Below, in pieces: positions 1 through 8,682 of a DNA stretch of 64,000 bases. The notes under the pieces were generated by a model. That model saw nothing but the letters and a program-made list of their open reading frames with translations, searched no databases and was not told where the DNA came from. Position 1 is the first letter of the stretch. Every line of letters begins with the position of its first letter. The translations under genes and the position numbers were made by a program. The DNA is from Eutreptiella sp. 'Long Island Sound 2002' (taxonomy: Eukaryota > Euglenozoa > Euglenophyceae > Eutreptiales > Eutreptiaceae), in NCBI GenBank assembly GCA_964036045.1, contig OZ038382.1, positions 126,418,556-126,482,555 of the forward strand, read 5' to 3'.

Positions 1-2481
1 GGTGCGGAAATGGTAATCTCCGTGGTCCTGAAGAATAGGCTGGGTGACGACACCCTCGCGGGGAGGGTAAGCCAGGTTATGGCACATGAGGGCCTCCTTT
101 CCGAGGCACTCGAAGTTCACACCACCCAGACGGGAAGCAGTTCCAGTGAAGCACATGTCGACGACTTCCTTGCCAACACCAACAGCCTCGAAGATTTGCG
201 CGCCCTTGTAGCTCAGGAGAGTGGAAATACCCATCTTGGCCATCACCTTGCGCATACCCATGTCGATAGCTGCGACGTAGTTGTCCATGATGGTGGCATC
301 GGAAACCTCCTCCTTCGCATAGATCTCCTTCTTCTCACGCAACTCGAACATGGTCTCGAACACAACATACGGGCAGATAGCATCGCAGCCAAAACCAACC
401 AGCGTGCACATGTGGTGCACCTCACGGGCTTCTCCACTCTCGAGGATCAACCCGATCTGCAGACGCTTCTTCGCCGCCACCAAGGACTGATGGACGGCTC
501 CGACAGCCAGCAGTGCCTGCGCAGGCACACGGGCTGGGCCGACGGCACGGTCAGACAGCACGACGAATTTCGCACCATCCGCAACCGCGGCTGCCACCTC
601 CGTGCACAGGCGGTCAAGGCACTTTTTCAAGCCCTCAGGGCCCTCGGATTTCTCAAAGGTGGTGTCGACGGTGACCACCTTCCAGTCCTCCCAGCCAGCC
701 ACCTTCGACATGCCCTGGATGCGGGCCAAGTCATCCGTACGCAAGACTGGGTTGTCCAGGGTGATTCGCTTGCACTGCTCAGGAGAGTGGTCCAACAAAT
801 TGCCTTGAGGACCAACACCGGCCTTGAGAGACATCACGATGGCTTCACGGAAAGGATCGATGGGAGGGTTTGTCACTTGGGCGAACAACTGCTTGAAGTA
901 GTCAAACATCAAGCGAGGACCCTTCGACATACAAGCGAGAGCTGCATCGTTACCCATGGAGCCCAACGCCTCCTTCCTGTTGAGGATCATTGGGATAAGC
1001 AGCTTGTGCAAGTGCTCGCGGGTGTAGTTAAACACAGCCAAACGGGGATCGAAGCCCTCTCCCTCGACAGTAGGACGGGCAGGGACGGTGGGGCTTGGAA
1101 TCTTGTTCCTCAAAGTATCAACGGTAATGAGGTTGTTCTTCACCCACTCGCCGTATGGTCGGGCACCGCAAATGTCGTGCTTCAGATCCTCGTCCTTGTA
1201 GAAGACACCCTTCTTCGTGTCGACCAACAGCATACGACCAGGCTGCAAGCGTCCCTTTTGCTTGATGGTGTGCGGCGGCGGCTCCACAACGCCCACTTCG
1301 CTCGCCATAATCATCATGTCGTCGTTGGTGACGTAGAAACGGGCCGGTCGCAAACCGTTACGGTCCAACACTGCCCCAACGTAACGAGCATCGGAGAAGC
1401 AGAACAGACCAGGGCCGTCCCAGGCCTCCATCAGCAGGGAGGCCCACTGGTAGAAACCCTTCTTCTCTGCCGACATCAGAGTGTGGTTCTCCCAGGCCTC
1501 CGGAACGCAAGTCATCATGATTTCTGGCAGCTCACGGGACTTCTCCATCATTAAGAACTCCACCACGTTGTCAAGCGCAGCGGAGTCGGAACCGTTCTCG
1601 GAGATGATAGGGTAGATCTTTTCGAGCACCTTGCCGAATCGCTCACTCTTCATCAGGCCCTCACGGGAACGCATCCAGTTTTTGTTCCCCCGGAGGGTGT
1701 TGATCTCACCGTTATGGGCCAACACACGAAGAGGCTGAGCGCGATCCCACGAAGGGAAAGTGTTGGTGGAGAAACGGGTGTGGACAAGAGCAAAGTGTGT
1801 CTTGTACAAGGGGTGGTGCAGGTCACCAGCAAAATACAAGAACAGCTGTTCAGGTGTCAACTGACCCTTGTAGACGATAACCTCCGAAGACAGAGAGCAC
1901 ACGTAAAAGACGTCGTCATAGGGGATACGGTTGGTGCACGTCTTGTGGAACAGGAACAACTTCTGGTTGAAGTTCAACGAAGCGAAAGCAGTGCTGCCTT
2001 CAACTTGCTTCACGTAAGCCTGCTCGATACTGGGCTCCGTAGCCTTGGCGCCAGAGCCAATGTGAGAGTTGTCGGTTGGGACCACTCGCCAGCCGATCAC
2101 GCTGAGACCGAACTCGGCAGCAATGTTCTCAACCTTGCACTTGGTGGCGTGGTTCACGTCAGTGTCGTGCAAGTTAAGGAAGAAGTTACCAACAGCGTAT
2201 TCACCGGGGGCGGGCAGATCCCAGCCGTTCTCCTCGGCGACCTTCTTGAACAACGGGTGAGGCAGGGTGGTCATAATACCAGCACCGTCTCCGGTGAGGG
2301 GGTCAGCACCCGAAGCTCCACGGTGCACCATGCGGTCAACCTGCTGCGAAGCTTCATCCATTACTTTTCGGGACGGAACACCCTTGATGCTGGCAATGAA
2401 ACCAACACCGCAAGCATCCCTCTCGAACTCTGGGTCGTACAACCCGATTTTTCCAGGGGCTTTACCAGACCAGATAGCCAT
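1..2481 (-). CDS. Glutamate synthase (GOGAT) large chain, N-terminal part, partial at window edge
   Basis: Glutamate synthase moves the amide nitrogen of glutamine to 2-oxoglutarate, giving two glutamates; it is the second enzyme of the GS/GOGAT ammonium-assimilation cycle. I translated the minus strand from the ATG at 2479-2481. It stays open for 827 codons to the window edge, with no intron or stop. The class II glutamine amidotransferase starts with RDACGVGFIA, in which Cys24 is the expected N-terminal nucleophile after propeptide removal. HRGASGADPLTGDGAGI and AHNGEINTLRGN (His256 region) are family signatures. The central domain follows, and the window ends just after GMRKVMAKMGISTLLSYKG and CFTGTASRLGG, which lead into the FMN/Fe-S synthase domain lying outside. 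The 23-residue leader is short and is not an obvious plastid transit peptide. The sequence resembles the eukaryotic NAD(P)H-type, but the ferredoxin type is not excluded without the C-terminus. A TTTTCAG directly upstream of the ATG on the coding strand could be a 5'-UTR splice acceptor. Gln is encoded by CAG/CAA. Confidence 0.96.
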   Translation of the reverse strand, partial: MAIWSGKAPGKIGLYDPEFERDACGVGFIASIKGVPSRKVMDEASQQVDRMVHRGASGADPLTGDGAGIMTTLPHPLFKKVAEENGWDLPAPGEYAVGNFFLNLHDTDVNHATKCKVENIAAEFGLSVIGWRVVPTDNSHIGSGAKATEPSIEQAYVKQVEGSTAFASLNFNQKLFLFHKTCTNRIPYDDVFYVCSLSSEVIVYKGQLTPEQLFLYFAGDLHHPLYKTHFALVHTRFSTNTFPSWDRAQPLRVLAHNGEINTLRGNKNWMRSREGLMKSERFGKVLEKIYPIISENGSDSAALDNVVEFLMMEKSRELPEIMMTCVPEAWENHTLMSAEKKGFYQWASLLMEAWDGPGLFCFSDARYVGAVLDRNGLRPARFYVTNDDMMIMASEVGVVEPPPHTIKQKGRLQPGRMLLVDTKKGVFYKDEDLKHDICGARPYGEWVKNNLITVDTLRNKIPSPTVPARPTVEGEGFDPRLAVFNYTREHLHKLLIPMILNRKEALGSMGNDAALACMSKGPRLMFDYFKQLFAQVTNPPIDPFREAIVMSLKAGVGPQGNLLDHSPEQCKRITLDNPVLRTDDLARIQGMSKVAGWEDWKVVTVDTTFEKSEGPEGLKKCLDRLCTEVAAAVADGAKFVVLSDRAVGPARVPAQALLAVGAVHQSLVAAKKRLQIGLILESGEAREVHHMCTLVGFGCDAICPYVVFETMFELREKKEIYAKEEVSDATIMDNYVAAIDMGMRKVMAKMGISTLLSYKGAQIFEAVGVGKEVVDMCFTGTASRLGGVNFECLGKEALMCHNLAYPPREGVVTQPILQDHGDYHFRT

Positions 2482-5400
2482 TGTTCCGCACCTGAAAACA
2501 GAAAAAGTACTCGCACTCGGTACTAGCACTCGCTGAAAGAATATCGCTCTCCTGTATCCTGTATCAAGCGCTTTTTTGTTGGTTCATTGTGCAGGAGCCT
2601 GAGTCCCCAATCCAAGCATTTTTGGTACAAAGATGTGTTCTTCTTCTTGCTAATAAGAAATCACCTGAGTCTTTTTCCTACAAACAGAAGCGGTGTGTTT
2701 GACCTTCCTCTTCCACGCTCCGTTACATACCGTTGAAGCGTGACCGGAGAGTTCAATAAGCCTGGAAAGCATGTTTGAGTATGCCATTCGGTATTGCTGT
2801 CGTTGTGTCCTGGAAAGAGAGAAGGCTTTTCCAACTATCATCACGTTAACCCAACAAGTAGCATCAAGCATTGTCAACCCATCAGCGATTGAAGCATGAA
2901 TCCCGAATCCCGGCAAAAAGGACAGAGGGGGATAGTACTGAAATCAGCTTTCACTATCCCGCTGCTATTCTTGTAAAGATAGTAAATTGCGTTTGCGAAG
3001 AGGACCACTTCCTCGCGTTGTGCCCTCGTCTTTTCCTCAACAAATTGATTTGCACCGTGTGTCATATACGCACCCCGCTTAACCCACGAAAGTGTCTTCA
3101 AACATTAGGGGAGTTTGTGGTATGTTTGGCGGGCAAGCTACTAGATTGTATTCCCCAACAAATATGCATGAGAGAGAGTTGGTCGCAATAAAATGTGGGT
3201 AGATATGCGTACGTTAACTTCGTGTGTCCTGCAGTGGACAATTTTTTTTGTTTCTTACCTCAACGTCGTAGGGGCACGTGTACATGGTATGCACGCCACT
3301 TGCTCGCTTGCTCGCTTGCCCTTGAGGAGTTTTGGTCATTGCTCACGTCGTTTCCCATTATTGGTGCTCGAATAGCAGCTCGGAAATGGGTACGTTGGAG
3401 TGCACCGCTGTCAAAACCACAGAATTTCAAGTCGTCATCGGTATGATTTGTTGGACGTGCAGGTCATTCTAACCCCCGCTATGGTGCGAGGATTATCGAC
3501 AGGAATATTTCAAATAAACAAGGCCGCCACTCACGGAAATTCCGTTACACCTTTCTCCAAAACATTTCCCCGAGACCACTAATCGGCGATAAAAGATTTT
3601 TTACCATATCGTGGGTCAAGAATTGCAAGAGTGGAATGAATGCCGACACAAGAATTTGCCATCACCACCATTTTTCGTCGCAAGTCAACTTGCCTGCGCC
3701 TATGGTGTACACCACAGGCCCCATTGTCGTGTTTCGCGCACAAACTTTGGAGTATCGGCCGTGGTGGCGTGCTGCACAAGTTGGCGCTAGCGAGGTGGAC
3801 AAGGGCAAAAAAGATTGGTGTGTCAAATTTTTGAATGGTTGTGCGGGTAGCGCTCAAGAATATCATGCATCATAGCACGAGTACCATGCGTTCATGACCT
3901 CGAAAGAAGAACACCCATTGGTTTCTTGTGCCATGGATACTTTCTGTACTCTTAGTTGAGTGCATCAAGCGTGCTACAACCGCCACGGGTTGCTTCTTTG
4001 GTTGGTCCATGTGGGTTGTTGCACGTTGATTTTTCTACTTTTTTGTCTCTTGTTTGCTCACGAGCATTGTTCACAAGTTTACAACTAACGCATACCATCT
4101 GCCAAGATTGTTTGACCACACTCATACGTGTGCGTTGTTCATGCTATCAAGGCAATGTGATCTTGGTCGCGCATTCGTTTTGTCCACATGCAAATTTTGC
4201 CTTCATTTGTGGCACTTTGCAAGTGGCCGTCCGTTGTCGGGACAATTCTTTCTTCCCTGGAACGTCACACTTCCAACTTTGCTCATGAGAAGAAGGCTAG
4301 CAATTTTGTCTCGGATCGAAGGAGGTTAGAGTGGCTTGTCGGGTGCTTTTCGCTCAATGTCTTCGGCGATTGCCGTCAGGGCACATGTGTTGTTATGACG
4401 GAATTGTGACATTGGCTCTCAAATTGTGTCTTACGCATCGAGCGTGAGCGTCAAGGACACACGCAAGACCGCAGGCATAGGTTGTGCTGTAAACTAAAGA
4501 ACAATGACGGCGGCCACCATTTCGGAAAAATAATCATGTGCACAAAAGGTCCATTTATGCTCTTAAGTTTCCCATCTTATTTCGTAGCCTTTCTTGTGTG
4601 TCTGTTTTTTGGTTTGTTGCCTTTGTAGCCCACACCCCAACCGCCCGATACAACCGATGATAATTCCTCTTAGCTTCATGTGTAGTTTTTGCCAGGGTGC
4701 ATGATGCAGGTATAAGACCCGAAAGAATGCAAGTGATTTTGGGCCAATCCAACGTGCCACTCTTCCCATTGAATCCATGGCTTTGTGCAACGTCCTCCGT
4801 GTGTCCCACATGTGCCTCGGGACACGTTTGTGCCAAAGTAGTTGCCGAGACCCCCGGTTTGGTTCCGTGCCATGCGGGCGGCGGGGCGGGATCATACTCT
4901 TGTGCCACGGAATGCCGTGCCTCACGAAAATTGTGGCGGAATGCATGGGATCAAGGAAAGGACAATGGTATTTCGCTCATGATTACCTATGACATAGGAC
5001 CGTGCACCGTGCACTGTGTCGGCTCATAGAGACGCATGCACTTGTGGTCCAAACACAAGCTCCCTCCCTTGAGCTTGAGCTAGGCGAGAGGTAGATAGAG
5101 CCGAATGCCTATGACTTGTTCGTGGGTTTCGCCTTGGGATCTTGATGAACAAGCATTGTAAGCACACGATGGCAAGCTCACAGTCATCCGATTTGATATA
5201 GCGTGCCACTACTTTGCCAAGCAAATGGCCGGTGTGCAAGACAGTTTTATGCATAGTGATGCAAAGTCCTTTGTGCAAAGAAAAAGGTTGCCTCCAATGC
5301 ACTCCACTCCATGGCACTACACCCCGATCCACTTCACTTGGGCTTCGGTGCCAGAGGCCCAACCCCGGCGGGGGTGCCACACCCTTTGCACACATTATGC

Positions 5401-6106
5401 ATGGTCCACATTTTTTGTTCAAAATTTTGGGAGGATTTTTATCGCTAGTTTTGCTGAATTTTACGTAGGTTTTAGTGCATTTTTGAGTTATAGAGTTTGA
5501 GTTATTGAGTGACCAATCAATAAAACCGGCTTTCCGAGGCGGTTCCAATGAGCCCACGAGCAACGGTTTCAATTTTTGAACCGAAAAAACCGCTATTCTA
5601 CCCGAAAAGAACCGCTGTTGTCAATGATGACATCGTCATGACAAGAAACACAAATCACAAAATGTGTGATTTACATAGAGAAAGAGATATAGGTGGAAAC
5701 AACACAGTCCAGTCGTAGTTGTGTGGTTTTTAATCGTTGTTGGTCTTGGCAAAGTTGTACTCGACCCAACAGCATTGTTTGAAGCAAAAGAAAAACAGGA
5801 GAGTTGCATCAAGGAGCGAGCAGCATTTTATGAGGAACGGAAGCGGGTTAGAGTTCAAAAGCCGAAGACCTTTCGCACTTATGTGAATGGACTTGGACGT
5901 GTGTATAGTTGTGCACCGGACACACAACCAATCACACCGTCAAACAAGAGTATTTTCCCGGAGTTCAATTGTACAATTGTACAATTAATAAGTTCATGGC
6001 AGCATGCATTGGTAGGGCACGTGTGAGTGATGCCATCGAGGAAGCAGATACTCCAAGTGGTGAGGCATCAAGGGCCAGGGAAGGGTTGCGCGCAAGGATC
6101 CCGGGT
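2482..6106. other. Intergenic region without recognised genes
   Basis: This 3.6-kb stretch lies between the minus-strand glutamate synthase start and the plus-strand retroelement. It is the divergent upstream region of both and must hold the glutamate synthase promoter, but no convincing TATA box or motif was identified. Open frames here are short, overlap one another on both strands and show no recognisable domain. A 101-codon plus-strand frame at 5721-6026 has a charged, possibly helical middle (around KERAAFYEERKRVRVQ) and could be an exon, but nothing supports this further. Confidence 0.5.
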
Positions 6107-6281
6107 CAATGCCACGGATATCTGCCGATATCCTGGGGCCCCTATGCCACGGATATAAGAATTGTGCCAACTGCCACGGATATCTGCGGATATCCCGGGT
6201 CAATGCCACGGATATCGACTGGAGATATCCGTGGCATTGACCCGGGATATCCGCAGATATCCGTGGCATTGGCACAATTTT
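6107..6281. repeat. Long near-perfect palindrome with GCCACGGATATC repeats
   Basis: Arms 6161-6216 and 6224-6278 are reverse complements over about 55 bp, with one extra base in the left arm and a 7-base loop (GACTGGA) at 6217-6223. The core unit TGCCACGGATATC also occurs upstream in direct orientation near 6109 and 6144 and is nested within each arm, so the arms are themselves internally repetitive. The palindrome ends about 250 bp before the open reading frame of the retroelement (open from 6502, first ATG 6649). It could be a retroelement terminal structure, an RNA hairpin in its leader, or an unrelated foldback element; proximity is the only link seen. Confidence 0.9.
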
Positions 6282-6648
6282 TGTATAGTACCGGATGCCC
6301 AAACACTGCGATTGGTTGACTTTCGGGACCGAACGGCAATCGCAGCTGAATTACATGGAAACTCAAATTGAATCACGACACGTCCTTGCACCTTCTACAC
6401 CCCCTTCCATTTCTTTCGGGCAGGGGAAAATAGCCATACACCAAGTGAGTACACCAAGCCGTTGGGGCTCAACGCTAGAACCACAGTGCAATGCAAGATG
6501 ACCTTTTGAGTTTCACCAATGTTTCTTTGTATTGGGGGGCTGGTCCCACGAACCCTGTAAGCACAGTGTGTGCCGTAATTCCCCAATTGTGCAGCGTGTT
6601 TCTACTTTCTTATTTCTACTCTCGGAAAAAATTTACACCACTGAGCCT

Positions 6649-8340
6649 ATGAGATTGATCGTACTCCACAAAAGTGATGAACCTACAGTGTGGTGCGACT
6701 GGATTAGTAAATGGGCCCTCAATGGTCGTGCATTTTGTTTTGCAACCATGCCCTCTTTGAAATTCCGAGCCTATGGGCAGGACAAGGAGAGGTGGATGTC
6801 GATCAAAAGCCAATGGGAATGGTATGTGATTGAGTCTGGGTACCACCCTGTTGGAATGCACATAAACACCAAGAAATACCGGCAGTCACTCAGGCAAATG
6901 TTATCCAGGAAACGGGGTTTATTACGTGATCTCCCAGGAAATGATCCTGATGGTGCTGCCGATAATGCAGCCTTCACAAGTGGGGGAGGGGTATTGTATA
7001 GTCAGTCGCAAATTGATGAATTCTGGAGAAAATGGAATCATTTGGTGCAGCAGAGAAATATTGAGTACCAGCAAAAACGTGTAAATAAGGCAGCTATTGT
7101 GGATCTGATGCATAAATCCAATGCGTTAATGGATAACTGCCCTGATACGCGTTTGAGGAGGATTGCACGTTTGTCTGAGGTACCCCCTGATCTGTGTCTG
7201 GACCAACCGGCATCAAGGATATACGCCGAATGTGGCGAGACCCCGCCCTATGTAGGGCAGTTTGGATGTATCACAGAACCCAGATGTCCGGCAGATCGGC
7301 ATTTTGAACATGTAGGCAAGGCACGCACGTTGAAAAACCATTTTGTCAGGAAAAAGCGACGGTATGTCCCGACGAAAGCAGGAAAGTTGCCGTCGCTTGC
7401 ACGCATGATGGCCATGCATGGCCCAGGTATTATGACAATGCGGGTGGTTAAACTCTTCCCACAGGCAGAGCCACAGCTAACCTCCAAGGCAAATTCGGCG
7501 GAGAGGCACTGGGACTGGCTCCTGGGCCCAACACTGAATGCACGAGCTCCCTTTGGAGGTGCGCATAAGCTCAGATGGGACGTGCTCTTGAACAATAAAC
7601 ATGAAAGGGTAGAAACGAGAAATTTGAAAGATCGTGTTCTCTATGTGTTGATGCACGCAGGTGAAGGTGCGACCCCTGAACAGCTATTGGAGCTACTGAC
7701 TGTCAGTGATAAGCATGTAAACCCCCTGCTTTTCGGCAGACTGTTTCGTTTGGTGGCACGCACTGTGAAAACTGAATGGGGCATAAAGCTTCGCAAACGT
7801 TGGGTCATACGACTGCCGTCACATGATGAGCAAGTATGTTCCAGGGTAACCAAACTCTGTAAAGCAGCCATCAGGCAAATACGCATGCCCACTGGCCTGC
7901 GCACATGGTTGATGCATTCCCTTGTATGTGTCCCCACTGCCGGTAAAAAAGCAAGTACGGCCACCGCAGGTACAGCCTTCCCCAAGGCCACAAAATGGAC
8001 TGCAATGGCCTTGAGTACCTTGTGCAGATGCGCACCCCAGCTGAATTTTGCAGAGTCAGGCAGCGCGTTTCGTATCCCTGAGGATGTAGATATGGAAGCA
8101 GTCAAAACGCTTGTTTTGCAGCGAGTCGAGGGCCTGAGTTGCTTGTGCGACACTGTCTGGAGAATGGTTGACTGTGAACCACCACTAACAAATAAAACAG
8201 ATCATGTAATTCTGCGCCATGACAGGCAATGGTCAGCGATGTTGGGCCATGAAATGGTGCCCGTTTTTGCCATGAATGCGCGTAATGAATTGCTGCCGTC
8301 ACACGACACTGTCATTTCCAAAACACATAGTTTGTTCTAA
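6649..8340 (+). CDS. Retroelement polyprotein part 1: GIY-YIG endonuclease-like N-terminal region
   Basis: This is 563 codons from the first in-frame ATG (6649) to a TAA at 8338-8340. The frame is open from 6502 but has no earlier ATG. Residues about 190-221 read RIYAECGETPPYVGQFG followed by an Arg and RHFEH, matching the GIY-(10)-YVG spacing and the downstream conserved Arg and His/Glu of GIY-YIG nucleases (Tyr192, Tyr201, Arg217, Glu220). Cys195, Cys207, Cys213 and His218/His221 cluster within the motif and could bind zinc. In related retroelements this nuclease would nick the target to prime reverse transcription. The region before it is basic and has no recognised domain. The following 340 residues are mostly helical-looking and were not recognised. 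The same frame continues past the TAA, so this is probably the front half of a longer protein rather than a complete gene. Confidence 0.6.
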   Translation: MRLIVLHKSDEPTVWCDWISKWALNGRAFCFATMPSLKFRAYGQDKERWMSIKSQWEWYVIESGYHPVGMHINTKKYRQSLRQMLSRKRGLLRDLPGNDPDGAADNAAFTSGGGVLYSQSQIDEFWRKWNHLVQQRNIEYQQKRVNKAAIVDLMHKSNALMDNCPDTRLRRIARLSEVPPDLCLDQPASRIYAECGETPPYVGQFGCITEPRCPADRHFEHVGKARTLKNHFVRKKRRYVPTKAGKLPSLARMMAMHGPGIMTMRVVKLFPQAEPQLTSKANSAERHWDWLLGPTLNARAPFGGAHKLRWDVLLNNKHERVETRNLKDRVLYVLMHAGEGATPEQLLELLTVSDKHVNPLLFGRLFRLVARTVKTEWGIKLRKRWVIRLPSHDEQVCSRVTKLCKAAIRQIRMPTGLRTWLMHSLVCVPTAGKKASTATAGTAFPKATKWTAMALSTLCRCAPQLNFAESGSAFRIPEDVDMEAVKTLVLQRVEGLSCLCDTVWRMVDCEPPLTNKTDHVILRHDRQWSAMLGHEMVPVFAMNARNELLPSHDTVISKTHSLF

Positions 8341-8661
8341 TCACTCGCTTCGCTGACCGTCCCTCAAGCGGATGTGCTGAGTGGACGCTTTGCCCCCGTC
8401 AGCCTCTTGCACCATCAGATCATACAGGACACCTGTGATCGCATTTATGAATTGGTCTGGAGTCAAACTTCCAACACAGCAGCGACGTACCCATGGCTCT
8501 CAGAGGATACAGCCAACGAGGCCAGGGAAGCGCTCAGGACGTTGCGTATTGTTGGGGGGTGTTGGGACAAGATGACACATCGGCGGTATGGCATGTGTGA
8601 TATCTTGCTCGAACAGCACACCTTAGACTCGGTTCTCTTCGGAAAGAAATTTGCCCTGTAG
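8341..8661 (+). pseudogene. Retroelement polyprotein part 2: bridge between two in-frame stops
   Basis: This is the open stretch between the TAA (8338-8340) and the TAG (8659-8661), in the same frame as the parts on either side. It begins with codons for SLASLTVPQADVLSGRFAPV and includes an ATG-less start, so on its own it would not be translated. It has an ordinary mixed amino-acid composition (for example DTCDRIYELVWSQ and ANEAREALRTLRIV), as expected of the linker of one polyprotein. Each flanking stop is one C-to-T change from a Gln codon. No domain was recognised. Confidence 0.55.
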
Positions 8662-8682
8662 GGGTGGGGAGACACGCCAGCG

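Noticed and set aside
10-1554. Plus-strand open frame of 514 codons
   Set aside because: It is antisense to the clearly conserved glutamate synthase frame. Its length follows from codon bias on the coding strand, and it has no recognisable domain.
1714-2526. Plus-strand open frame of 270 codons
   Set aside because: It is also antisense to the glutamate synthase amidotransferase domain.
5024-5572. Minus-strand open frame of 182 codons
   Set aside because: No domain, biased low-quality composition and overlapping frames on the other strand; chance is sufficient.
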